Origin: Anaerolineales bacterium UBA2395
GTDB taxonomy: Bacteria > Chloroflexota > Anaerolineae > Anaerolineales > Villigracilaceae
NCBI GenBank assembly: GCA_002343775.1
Contig: DDSH01000010.1
Coordinates: 1-64,000, forward strand
Reading direction: 5' to 3'
Length of the DNA: 64,000 nt
The translations under genes and the position numbers were made by a program. Of this stretch, positions 18,834 through 28,021 are shown one piece after another (within the stretch, counting starts at the first letter, position 1; every line of letters begins with the position of its first letter). The notes under the pieces are model-generated. The model was not told where the DNA came from. It made no database searches and was given only the letters and a program-made list of their open reading frames with translations.

Positions 18834-20047
18834 ATGTGAAAAAGGAATGATATTCGCTTGGATTTTTCGTTTATTTGCAGGGCGCTGAAAATTAATTTAC
18901 CTCCACATAAATAAGCGCAAACCGCCTACGCAATTCGCACAGGCGGCGGAATGTCTCAATTGGCCATCCCTTGCGTGTTTTACCGCGCAGTTCCAAAAAG
19001 AGATTGTATCCAGTTTCAATAAGTATAGACCCGACTCAAGATCCTGTCCATGACAAGTCAATAATAATGTATCCATTATCCAAAGTCTTTGTAATCTATT
19101 AGGACCCACTCAAAATAGCATCATGAGGAATGGGAGTAGAAGTAGAAGACCCTGCATAATCAGTTGGTTTTGCTTGTACGAGCGTAATTCTTATGTGGAA
19201 AAGTCTATCCTGCAAATGGTTCTGTTCTGGATTCTTGGATCAATTCTTTATATGGTTATCAGCGTGGTTGTAACAGGGTTCTTGGTGTATCTGGTTTCAC
19301 TGTTTTACCCTCAATTCCACGAAAAATATTTGTCAGTGCCACTGCTTTGTCATGATCAGGTTCGTCCACCAGGACCGGATCCTTGAAGAGCAGGCTGGCG
19401 ATCGTGCCGATCATGTACCCGCCTTCGACAAGCAGATCCATGTACTCATCCCCATCCTTGGGGGTACGAGAGTATATTCTTTCCGGTATGCTTGCTTGTA
19501 TGTAAGCACACTCCAAATGATTTGGCACATCAAGATGTGACTAAATGTATGCTATAGCACGTGGCACATGCCGGGGGAATTATCGGACGGGTTGAAAAAG
19601 TTGTGAGACTCCCGCCTGTGTGGCCGCCATGTTCAATTTCCGGCTGTTGTCCCAGAGCAACTCCTCTCGTTCGATATCGGCTAGCCCCCAGTAATCGTTC
19701 CTTCCCAAACAACGGTTCCAGCAACGCGCCGACATTGAAGACCGTCACACGAACATAGTCGCCGGGAAAGGTCTACTTCGGGTCAATCACCTAAAGTACA
19801 TTCTATGAATGGTCCGATCGGTACGTAAAGCAGGATATTTTCATAACAAACAATTCATCTGATCGCTTATAAGATCTTGAAGACAAGTGTTCAGAAAAAA
19901 CATCCAGAATGACAAAGCAATAATGTATAATCAAAAAACATTGTTTAACCCCAAGGCAGTGGGTAACAAGAGACAAATATTTATGGAAAAACCACTTCGT
20001 ACATTGCTCACTGGCCTGGTAATTTTCCAAATAAGAGGCAGGGTTAA
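18834..20047. other. Decayed intergenic region without a convincing gene
   Basis: About 1.2 kb between the cas operon and the solute-binding-protein remnant. One minus-strand stretch ending near 18897 reads about 45 codons of gene-like sequence (LELRGKTRKGWPIETFRRL) but has no start and a stop just upstream, so it looks like the tail of a lost gene. An 89-codon minus frame at 19259-19528 has mixed composition and no recognised motif. A TATAAT hexamer at 19926-19931 has no good -35. No RNA gene was seen. Confidence 0.5.
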
Positions 20048-20332
20048 ATGCAATCAGTCTTAACAGATCCTCCGGGGATTTTTGGGATTCCGTGGTTTGC
20101 CGACTTTAATGATCCCGACAACTTCATGCGTGAGCTCATTTCCTCCACTTCCAGCAACAATCTGGGTAAATTTTCCAATCCGGCATTCGATCTGTTGGTT
20201 GACAACGCAGCCCAAAGCGGAGCCCCCTTGGAGCGACAGGAGTTGTATATTCAGGCCGAAATTCTCTTGCGAAAAACCGAGGTTGCGCTCATACCGATTT
20301 ATCATTCCACCATAGGCAAACAAAAAACATGA
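20048..20332 (+). pseudogene. Remnant of an oligopeptide ABC transporter solute-binding protein
   Basis: The 94-residue frame matches only the C-terminal part of family-5 solute-binding proteins (OppA/DppA type): GIPWFADFNDPDNFMREL, then SSNNLGKFSNPAFDLLVD, then ERQELYIQAEILLRKTEVAL and PIYH. Intact proteins are over 500 residues. No lipoprotein signal or N-terminal lobe precedes it, and a stop codon lies directly before the ATG. It overlaps the next gene by ATGA, which may keep it translated. I treat it as a truncated pseudogene. Confidence 0.65.
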
Positions 20333-21360
20333 AAAGAGCATCACTACTTGGCATTCTGCTACTTCTTTTTGTTAACTCATGCGGACCTTCATCTGTTGAC
20401 CTTACCGCAACCGTCGAATCTGGCGTGCAACAGACACTGGCGGCTCTGCCAACCCGGACAGCCACCCCTACATCAACCCCCACCCCTCCACCAACCACAA
20501 CGCCTACTGCAACCCCAACACCGCTTGGCGGCGGCGGTGTAATCGCTTTTGCATCCGGTGGCATCATCACCCTATATGATGTTGCCAGTGGAAACATCAC
20601 CCAACCGGATATTCAATTTTCAGAGGAAGTAAGCAGCATCTTAGGTGTCAAAGATGTTGCTGTATCTCCAGACGGACGGAAAATGGTATTTACGCAAAGT
20701 CTCTGTCCGCCCAGGCAGCCTGGACAAGTGTACCTGTATTGCAGGCGCGATATTTTTAGTTCAAACATTGATGGCAGCAATGTTGTAAAACTCACTGACA
20801 CAAAAAATGTGGATGAAGATTGGCCGGTGTGGTCCCCAGACGGGACAAGGATCGCGTATCTATCGGGGAACAAGATCTATATCATGAACGCCGATGGCAG
20901 CGAAAAGAAACGACTTACGAAATCAGGCGTTCCTGAACTGCTCTCCGCCTGGTCTCCCGATGGGCAACAGATCGCATTTCAGGCCCAGCTGAACGGTAAT
21001 TTTCAAATTTACACGATCAATTCAGATGGCACCGGCGACATCTTGCAACTCACAATGATCAAAGACATTGGCTCATCCCCCTCGTGGTCGCCCGATGGGC
21101 AAAAAATAGCCTTTACGGTGTTTGTCAGGCGAAGTGATGCGCGGGATATTTATGTCATGAATGCCGATGGAAGCGACCCAATCAACCTGACCAATGGGGG
21201 TTACTTAGACCCCAGTTTTCCCACCTGGTCGCCTGATGGAAGGATGATCGCCTTTGTATGCGACGGGTTCCTGTGCATCATGAACAAGGATGGTACGGGG
21301 CTTGTTGAGTTGAATAATCTTTTCGGCGGGGACACGAGACCATCCTGGTATTTGCCATAA
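20329..21360 (+). CDS. Lipoprotein with TolB/PD40-type beta-propeller
   Basis: 343 residues. A lipoprotein signal peptide ends LLLFVNSC, giving lipidated Cys18. A Thr/Pro-rich linker (residues about 42-66) follows, then repeated blades with the motif W-S-P-D-G-x-x-I-A (WSPDGTRIAY, WSPDGQQIAF, WSPDGQKIAF, WSPDGRMIAF) and I-Y-x-M-N-A-D-G-S. These PD40 repeats build a propeller like the C-terminal domain of TolB and usually mediate protein binding outside the membrane. The linker style is frequent in Chloroflexota. Partner unknown. The start ATG overlaps the stop of the upstream remnant. Confidence 0.85.
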   Translation: MKRASLLGILLLLFVNSCGPSSVDLTATVESGVQQTLAALPTRTATPTSTPTPPPTTTPTATPTPLGGGGVIAFASGGIITLYDVASGNITQPDIQFSEEVSSILGVKDVAVSPDGRKMVFTQSLCPPRQPGQVYLYCRRDIFSSNIDGSNVVKLTDTKNVDEDWPVWSPDGTRIAYLSGNKIYIMNADGSEKKRLTKSGVPELLSAWSPDGQQIAFQAQLNGNFQIYTINSDGTGDILQLTMIKDIGSSPSWSPDGQKIAFTVFVRRSDARDIYVMNADGSDPINLTNGGYLDPSFPTWSPDGRMIAFVCDGFLCIMNKDGTGLVELNNLFGGDTRPSWYLP

Positions 21361-21367
21361 CGATTCG

Positions 21368-21772
21368 ATGCCCATATCCCAGTGCCTAATTATGCGAAAG
21401 GCGCACCCTTGTCGCCCAACGCAGGAATACCTCAATGCTGCATCCTCTATCCTGCAGGCAGATGAACAGGAGATCGATCTGTCGCGGGTTTCCATCACGC
21501 TTTCTGTGAACGATCAGAGACATTATGCCGCCAGGTGGCAGACGGAGCCCATGACATTGAACCCAGGATCGCATGAAGTTCATATTTCTTCAGATCTGAG
21601 CCGCTCGCAGACAGATGGGCTAGATAATGATGAGAGGAACGATTTGTATCCGCGGCTGGCATCTGGACCGCGCCAGTATGCGGGGTTATTGTTAAGAAGA
21701 GGGCTTGTTCTACACGACCCTTTGATCCGTAATCCAAAAGAGATATATAAAAATGGAAACTTCCACACTTGA
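21368..21772 (+). CDS. Doubtful ORF, possible remnant
   Basis: 134 codons, no recognised family. The middle (ITLSVNDQRHYAARW...MTLNPGSHEVHIS) reads like an extracellular beta-domain, but the N-terminal 25 and the C-terminal 50 residues look like translated noncoding DNA, and the frame overlaps the next gene by 20 bases. No ribosome-binding site is evident. It may be the relic of a sequence like its neighbours. Confidence 0.25.
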   Translation: MPISQCLIMRKAHPCRPTQEYLNAASSILQADEQEIDLSRVSITLSVNDQRHYAARWQTEPMTLNPGSHEVHISSDLSRSQTDGLDNDERNDLYPRLASGPRQYAGLLLRRGLVLHDPLIRNPKEIYKNGNFHT

Positions 21773-22679
21773 TGCGATCATTACTGCGGTAGCCACACTT
21801 CTTGGTGCGGCAGGTCCAGTCCTCATCTCTCTGATGAAAACAAGGCGGAATGGAGATGCCGCACCGGGCGGCATTCTTGTGCCGGAAGGATACAAGGTGC
21901 ACCGCCCAAAACCCAAAATACAATGGAGGACTGTTTTTCTTTCTGCGCTGTTTGCAGGCCTCCTGGGCTATCTGGGTGCTCGGGTGTCCCAGATCTGGAT
22001 TTCACAAGGGGTGGAAGAAGTGCAGGCAAATGACCTGAACACTGGTCCGTACATGGGGGATGATTTTGAAGACGCCGAATTTGAGAATGGATACAACGAT
22101 ACAGCATGGCTTAAGAATGCCAGTGGAGGTTGCCAAATTTTTCAAGAAAACGGCGTGATGGTTTTCTCTAATTTCCCATCGGATGAATACTTGAAGTGTG
22201 CGCTTATGGTTCGTACGGCTGAACCGATCCCGTTTCATGAATTGAACAGTATACAAGTCAAATTGAAATCGCCCGCTGAAAACGCGCATACCGGCAAGGT
22301 GGAACAGGTTATCCGAATCTCAACGGTCGACCTGCCCAGTGGGGAATGGTGGGCAGCCTGCGGTCTGGTACTTGAACGTGGTGAGGCGAAGGCGTTCCTG
22401 AATGTACTGCTGGATGAATATTCTGCGAACGGGGAGCAGCCGGAAATCTTTCGGACAACCAATGTCGACCCGGACGTATGGCACATTCTGAAACTTGCCG
22501 TCACTGAAAATGGAAGCGTTCAATGCCATGTAGATGGCTATCTGGTCGGCGAATTGCGTTCGCGATATGTATCGGAATTAAGTATGTCTCATTTTGAAAT
22601 TGGGCTGGTTGGCTATCGTCCGCCGGGTGCCTTTGGGAGCACTCTTGCCGATGAATTTCAGATCCAGTTGCTCCCGTGA
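21753..22679 (+). CDS. Membrane-anchored protein with lectin/LamG-like domain
   Basis: 308 residues. An N-terminal hydrophobic segment (about 7-27), a charged cytoplasmic stretch and a second membrane segment (about 58-78, VFLSALFAGLLGYLGARV) precede a C-terminal beta-rich domain starting DDFEDAEFENGYNDTAWL and ending FGSTLADEFQIQL. This resembles the concanavalin-like domain at the end of the XRE-type protein at 57527-58480 in this window. It probably binds a ligand outside the cell. The exact role is unknown, and no enzymatic residues are visible. Confidence 0.65.
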   Translation: METSTLDAIITAVATLLGAAGPVLISLMKTRRNGDAAPGGILVPEGYKVHRPKPKIQWRTVFLSALFAGLLGYLGARVSQIWISQGVEEVQANDLNTGPYMGDDFEDAEFENGYNDTAWLKNASGGCQIFQENGVMVFSNFPSDEYLKCALMVRTAEPIPFHELNSIQVKLKSPAENAHTGKVEQVIRISTVDLPSGEWWAACGLVLERGEAKAFLNVLLDEYSANGEQPEIFRTTNVDPDVWHILKLAVTENGSVQCHVDGYLVGELRSRYVSELSMSHFEIGLVGYRPPGAFGSTLADEFQIQLLP

Positions 22680-22769
22680 AATGTGGAAGTGATAAATATC
22701 CAAACCCGCCTACCTGCGCAAGATACGGACAGGAAATCATGCAGGTCGACCAGGTGTGCTGAACGGTGA

Positions 22770-23430
22770 TATCAAAATACTACTTGTTGTAGAAGTTGGG
22801 CTCCCATGAGAACTTTGCCTCAATCACATTGTTCTACCGAAGATGGATCTCCAACCCATTGGCCGGGTTTACCCACATCGACCCGTAGTCAGCGGGCGCG
22901 GAGGCTTCAAACACCATCATGCCGTTCTCCCGCAAACATCTTGTCGTTGGCGGTGGTCCATTGAACGGGGTTTAGAACACCATTCTGTGGCGGATTGTTG
23001 AAAGTGTCATGGATGGCAATCTGTCCCGCGGTATGATCTGATCCCACCCCCTGGGGTGGAAAGAGGCCAAGCCAGCATCGCCGCCGTGCCCAAAAGCGCA
23101 CCCCGCAGATTGGCAAGGGCCAGGCGAATCCCTCCAGATTGGTCCCGCAGATGGATCCCGATCAGGGTGGCTTTCTCCAGATCGACCTTTTTGAGTTGTG
23201 CATCGTCCAGCAGGATGATCGGATCGCCACGGTTGACCGACCGGCCACGCATAGGAAACGGATGAAAAAGCCCTTTCTCCTTCAGGGCGCACAGGTGTTT
23301 CAGGAATCTGCAATTCGATCCCTCCAAATCCAAGCATATAGAATATCATCGCTGACAAAAACGTCGCGAAAGACACTGTCCTCCCGACAGCGTTGAGTTT
23401 GTTCATTGCACGCAATTTAAGCACGCCTGG
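22770..23430 (-). pseudogene. Decayed pentapeptide-repeat / lectin-like membrane protein
   Basis: Minus-strand fragments in different frames can be joined. A membrane segment comes first (FATFLSAMIFYMLGFGGI), then degenerate pentapeptide repeats (DDAQLKKVDLEKATL, LALANLRGALLG), then a lectin-like end (NPVQWTTANDKMFAGE / MMVFEASAPADYGSMWV / EAKFSWEPNFYNK). At least one frameshift (near 22920) and an in-frame stop (near 22835) interrupt it. The rest of 22680-23479 holds nothing else I can support. Confidence 0.6.
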
Positions 23431-23479
23431 AATGTTGATGAAAAGGGGGTAGACGTAATTACCAGGGCCACCTCAACCC

Positions 23480-25906
23480 ATGCTAGAATTTCAAGCGCAC
23501 ATGGAAACCGATACCACCTCCCCCATCAATGAAACCCCGCTTCATAGCATCTCTGTAAGAAGCCTGGTGGAATTTGTGATGCAATCAGGGGATTTATCCA
23601 CAGGTGGATTTCAGAGGCGAGACCGCGCCCAACTCGGAACCCAGGGACATAAACGCGTGCAGAAGTCCCGTCCTGAAGGATATGAAACCGAAGTCGAAGT
23701 TGCCTGCCAGATCGAAGGCACAGATCTCTTATTGGAAGTACGAGGGCGGATCGATGGTTTGTATTCCGGCACTGAACCGGTGGTCATCGAGGAGATCAAA
23801 ACCACCACCCTGAGTTTGAACCTTGTGGATGAGGAGCACAATCCACTGCATTGGGGACAGGCACAATGCTATGCTTATATGTATGCCCGGCAGTATCGAT
23901 TGGACGAGATCAGCATTCACCTGACCTACTTTCAATTGGAAACTCACGAAGAAAAAACCTTCGAGCGTCATTACAAGTATGAAGACCTGGAAACCTTTTT
24001 CTCCCATTTGATCACCACCTACCTGAACTGGTTCCGAAAGGTGCAGGCATGGCAAGCCAGGCGCGACCAGACCATTGAACAACTCGAATTTCCCTATGAA
24101 GAGTATCGTCCGGGTCAGCGGGATCTGGCGGTTTCGGTGTACAAGACCATCCGTTCAAGGGAGCGCGCCTATATCCAATCGCCCACAGGGGTGGGGAAAA
24201 CCATTGCCTCCCTTTTTCCATCGGTCAAGGCTTTGGGGCAGAGAATGGCTGCCAAGATCTTCTACCTGACCGCAAAAACATCGGGGCGGCTGGTGGCGGA
24301 AAAGGCGCTGGATGATATGCGCCGGTCGAACCTGTACCTCCGAAGCGTGACCCTGACCGCTAAAGAAAAAATCTGCTTTTGCCCGCCTGTCAACTGCGAC
24401 CCGGACGTGTGTCCCTTCGCCCGCGGATATTTTGACAAGGTAAAGAGGGCGCTGGAGGAACTCGACCGACATCAAGCCTTTACGCGTCCGGTCGTTGAGG
24501 AGATCGCCCGAAGGTATGAGATCTGCCCGTTCGAGTTCTCCCTGGATCTGGCGTTATGGGTGGATTGCATCATCTGTGATTACAACTATGTCTTCGATCC
24601 GCGCGTGTATCTGCATCGTTTTTTCGACTTCGATGTCGATCCTTATATTTTTCTGGTGGATGAAGCACACAATCTTCCCGATCGAGCCAGAGCCATGTAC
24701 TCGGCTGAATTGAATAAATCCACCGTATTGCAACTTCAACGCATATTGAAGACGCAAGTGCCTGCGCTGGCTAAGAAACTGGGTGAGATCAATAAGATCC
24801 TGCTGGAGAAGCGTAAAATCTGCCAGGAAGAAGGGAAGAATGCGCTGGTCGAGCACGAACTGCCCGAACCATTGCTCAAGGCGGTCCGGGAATTCAGTCA
24901 CAAGGCGGAAGACTGGCTGGTCTTGAACCACACTGCGGAATTCAGGCAGGATCTGTTGGAATTTTATTTCCTGTGCAGCAATTACCTCCGCACGGCTGAA
25001 TATTTTGATACGTACTATGTCTCTTACTTTGAGCGGCAGGGACAGTCCGATCTGCGAGCAAAGTTGTTCTGTCTGGACCCGGCACCCATGCTGGCAATGC
25101 CATTGGAGCGCAGTCACTCAACCGTCTTTTTCTCGGCGACGTTACTGCCAATGGATTATTTCATGAAACTCCTGACGGGCGATGCGGATCATCCCAGCCG
25201 TATTTTCCAATCTCCGTTCCCGCAGGAAAATGTCTGTTTGCTGGTCCATAACAAAATACCCACCAAATATGCACAGCGGGCTGATTCCTACGACGCCATT
25301 GCCGCGACAATCGAAACCGTCATCAGCACCCATGTGGGAAATTATTTGGTTTACTTTCCTTCTTATGCATACCTGAATGAGGTCGTGGAACGACTCAAGG
25401 GAAGGTTACCGGAAAGACAACTTCTCATCCAGGAACGGGGTATGAGTGAAGAAGCGCGCGATGCATTTCTGGCTCAGTTTTCATCCACCAACGAGGAAAC
25501 ACTGGTCGGGTTCGCTGTGATGGGCGGCGTCTTTGGGGAAGGGATCGATCTGGTCGGGGAACGTTTGATCGGGGTGGTGGTGGTCGGTGTGGGCATCCCC
25601 CAACTTGGACTGGAAAGGGATCTGATCAAAGCGTATTTTGATTCAAAATCAGGCAGTGGCTTTGCCTATGCCTATCAATATCCGGGGTTCAATCGCGTAT
25701 TGCAGGCAACCGGCCGGGTCATTCGCACGGAAACGGACCGGGGCATCATCGTTTTGATCGATGAGCGATTTACCCATACCCATTATCGCAATTTATTTCC
25801 TTCGCATTGGAAAAAATATCAGGTTGTACAAAGCAAAAGAGAGATGGAAAAATTATTATCGCAATTCTGGGAACGGACTTCGCCCAGTGACCGCCTCAAG
25901 GCTTAA
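23480..25906 (+). CDS. PD-(D/E)XK nuclease fused to DinG/XPD-type Fe-S helicase
   Basis: 808 residues. The N-terminal domain (about 35-190) has the RecB-like pattern GRIDGLY ... VVIEEIKTT (D...E-x-K). The helicase starts at about 215 with YRPGQRDLA (Q motif) and Walker A SPTGVGKT. It has an Fe-S cysteine set (CFCPPVNCDPDVC ... CPF), VDEAHN as Walker B/DEAH, FFSATLLP as motif III and QATGRVIRTETDRG as motif VI. XPD/DinG helicases move 5'-3' and unwind flaps, D-loops and R-loops. The fused nuclease suggests a repair or defence function. Two possible starts (23480, 23501), neither with a clear Shine-Dalgarno. Confidence 0.88.
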   Translation: MLEFQAHMETDTTSPINETPLHSISVRSLVEFVMQSGDLSTGGFQRRDRAQLGTQGHKRVQKSRPEGYETEVEVACQIEGTDLLLEVRGRIDGLYSGTEPVVIEEIKTTTLSLNLVDEEHNPLHWGQAQCYAYMYARQYRLDEISIHLTYFQLETHEEKTFERHYKYEDLETFFSHLITTYLNWFRKVQAWQARRDQTIEQLEFPYEEYRPGQRDLAVSVYKTIRSRERAYIQSPTGVGKTIASLFPSVKALGQRMAAKIFYLTAKTSGRLVAEKALDDMRRSNLYLRSVTLTAKEKICFCPPVNCDPDVCPFARGYFDKVKRALEELDRHQAFTRPVVEEIARRYEICPFEFSLDLALWVDCIICDYNYVFDPRVYLHRFFDFDVDPYIFLVDEAHNLPDRARAMYSAELNKSTVLQLQRILKTQVPALAKKLGEINKILLEKRKICQEEGKNALVEHELPEPLLKAVREFSHKAEDWLVLNHTAEFRQDLLEFYFLCSNYLRTAEYFDTYYVSYFERQGQSDLRAKLFCLDPAPMLAMPLERSHSTVFFSATLLPMDYFMKLLTGDADHPSRIFQSPFPQENVCLLVHNKIPTKYAQRADSYDAIAATIETVISTHVGNYLVYFPSYAYLNEVVERLKGRLPERQLLIQERGMSEEARDAFLAQFSSTNEETLVGFAVMGGVFGEGIDLVGERLIGVVVVGVGIPQLGLERDLIKAYFDSKSGSGFAYAYQYPGFNRVLQATGRVIRTETDRGIIVLIDERFTHTHYRNLFPSHWKKYQVVQSKREMEKLLSQFWERTSPSDRLKA

Positions 25907-25921
25907 TCGAAGCCGGATTTT
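25900..25921 (+). terminator. Weak terminator after the helicase gene
   Basis: GGCTT (25900-25904) pairs with AAGCC (25910-25914) across the stop codon, followed by GGATTTTGTTT. The stem is short. It lies between convergent genes only 66 bases apart. Confidence 0.35.
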
Positions 25922-25972
25922 GTTTCCTGATGGATTTCTTCCGCTTTGGATTTAGTGAGTCTCACAGATAGA

Positions 25973-27958
25973 TCACTTCTTTACTTCGTTATCATCGCCA
26001 GCAATGATGTTGCCGTCAACATTGCCTCCAATGTAAATATTTGTAACACGACCCGCGGTTTCTTTGCGAACAGACTCCGACTCGATGCCGCTTAATATTT
26101 GCCGGACATTCACCTTTACCAACCTTTTCCCATCTCTGACCAGATATTCTTCCTGCCCTTCGCGCTCAAGCATCAGTAGGGTTTCATATTCCAAAGGCTC
26201 AGCATTTGGCGCTTCGGGGATCGGGACACGTTTTTGAGGTTCCAAACCCTTGATGGATGCATGTATCTCATCCAACTGAAACCGTATCGCGGACAGGGCG
26301 TCACGGCGCGTGTGTTCGAGACCATCAATGGCGATGGTGATCTTGCGGTCTTCAATATCGGCTTTGATCAGCGCTTTGTTCTCGCCAATTTTCAGAACCA
26401 CGCCTGTGCGCCAGGCCAAACCATCATCAATCTTCTGATTCATGCGGACAATGAAGCGGGTGATGATGCTGGAGGGCAGTACAGGATAAGCAAATTCAAA
26501 GGCAGGAATGCCGTTGAATTTGAATTCGGGCTCATCTTTTGGCAATAAATCAGGGATGAGAAAGTTATCGCGATCAATGTCATAACACAATTCAAATTTT
26601 CTCATCATCTCTACGATGAAAAGTCGTTTATTGGGTGGATATTCTTTTGCGCTAAGAATTTCGTCAAGGAGAGATAAGGTCAAAACGCCTTTGTTTGCGA
26701 AAAGCGCTTTGTCGTTCAGAATTTTATAAACACCGTTTGTCACCCATTGTGGATTGAGAATACCCAATTCAGCCAAATGACGATCATCCTGAAAGTGCAG
26801 AACAACGCCGAGATCATGGAGGAAGCCGATCAGCGTGCGTTGACTGGTTTCGTCGCTGACTTCGTTTTCGGCGCACAGGTCGAGATATTTATCGTGGGTG
26901 ATGAAATTGGATTGGCGTCCCAGTTTTTCCAGTTTGGTTTTGACGGTGAACCAGGTTTCAGGCAGTAAGTCGCGGACATGCGGCAGGTTGTTGACATGCT
27001 CGGTGATGGCGGCTTTGAGTTCTTCAATGCCTGTGCCTGTGGCGGCGGATGTTTCGAGGATGCCGACGATGTTGGGATATTTCCTTTGCAAGCCCGTGCG
27101 GTCAATATCGAGTGGATGCTGGTCAATTTTGTTGCCGACGATCAGGACAGGTGACTCGCCGCCAAAGGATTGGATGATTTTGAGCCAGTATTCGACTCGG
27201 TTTTCTTCCTGAGTTAATCGGGAATCAAGGACCAAGAGATAAAGACTGCGTTTGGTGAGGAAAAACTGGTGGGTGGCGTGCATGATTTCCTGTCCGCCGA
27301 AATCCCAAACATTAAGTCGAATTGGGGATTGTTGATTGTTAATGTTAAATTGATTTTCTGCTTGCCAATATTCAATTTTTATACCTTCTGTCTTTGTTTC
27401 GCTAATATTAAAGTCAGATCGTAGTAACCGCTTGATCAGCGAAGTTTTCCCAACTGCTCCTTGCCCTACAAAAATGAGTTTCGATTCGCAGAGAGGCTTC
27501 TTGATACCTGCTTGCCGAGAAAAATAATAACTCAATATTGCTTGTGGATCAGATATCTTTTCAAGTATTTCAGATGGAATATTTAATTCATTACCCCTTA
27601 AATCCAACTCTCTTAATGACTTTAATTTCTTTATTTCGGGTGGTAATTCTTTTAGACAATTATCTTTTAGAATTAATATCTCTAGCTTTTTCAAATTACC
27701 TATAGTTGATGGTAATTCGGTAATCTGATTCTTGTACACTTCAATTCCACTCCAATCCCATTCATCTCCTTCAGATGTAACAACCTCAACAGAATTTGAC
27801 CCGAAGTCTAGTTCAACAAGTTTAGTTAATAATCCGATTTCTGTGGGTAAACTTTGAATCTCGCGACCACTCAAATTGAGGGTTCTTGCCTTAGTCCTTG
27901 CAGTTTCCTTGATAATTTTCTTAAGAGTTAGAAGGTCAAGTCTGTTGGTTGCCATCAT
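25973..27958 (-). CDS. LRR-Roc-COR (ROCO) GTPase, NLR-like sensor 1
   Basis: Start at 27958 (MMATNR): AGGA at 27965-27968 lies 6 bases upstream. The N terminus has leucine-rich repeats (LNLSGREIQSLPTEIGLL, ELPSTIGNLKKLEIL, ELPPEIKKLKSLREL). A Roc GTPase follows, with P-loop GQGAVGKTSL, DFGGQE as switch II and GNKID as G4. A COR-like region (FLHDLGVVLHFQDD) comes next. The C terminus ends YIGGNVDGNIIAGDDNEV, a Gly-Asn motif echoed at the N terminus of the NACHT protein at 31087-33249. ROCO proteins are GTP-dependent scaffolds or signal switches. Here the neighbourhood suggests a conflict or immune role, which is inferred. The LRR-coding part is strikingly AT-rich compared with the rest. Confidence 0.88.
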   Translation of the reverse strand: MMATNRLDLLTLKKIIKETARTKARTLNLSGREIQSLPTEIGLLTKLVELDFGSNSVEVVTSEGDEWDWSGIEVYKNQITELPSTIGNLKKLEILILKDNCLKELPPEIKKLKSLRELDLRGNELNIPSEILEKISDPQAILSYYFSRQAGIKKPLCESKLIFVGQGAVGKTSLIKRLLRSDFNISETKTEGIKIEYWQAENQFNINNQQSPIRLNVWDFGGQEIMHATHQFFLTKRSLYLLVLDSRLTQEENRVEYWLKIIQSFGGESPVLIVGNKIDQHPLDIDRTGLQRKYPNIVGILETSAATGTGIEELKAAITEHVNNLPHVRDLLPETWFTVKTKLEKLGRQSNFITHDKYLDLCAENEVSDETSQRTLIGFLHDLGVVLHFQDDRHLAELGILNPQWVTNGVYKILNDKALFANKGVLTLSLLDEILSAKEYPPNKRLFIVEMMRKFELCYDIDRDNFLIPDLLPKDEPEFKFNGIPAFEFAYPVLPSSIITRFIVRMNQKIDDGLAWRTGVVLKIGENKALIKADIEDRKITIAIDGLEHTRRDALSAIRFQLDEIHASIKGLEPQKRVPIPEAPNAEPLEYETLLMLEREGQEEYLVRDGKRLVKVNVRQILSGIESESVRKETAGRVTNIYIGGNVDGNIIAGDDNEVKK

Positions 27959-28021
27959 TTCACATCCTAATAATATTTCTTGACATACCAATATGCATTT
28001 TCAAACAACTCCGTATCGGTA

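Noticed and set aside
19259..19528. 89-codon minus-strand ORF.
   Set aside because: No ribosome-binding site, no known motif and mixed composition; probably chance or a remnant.
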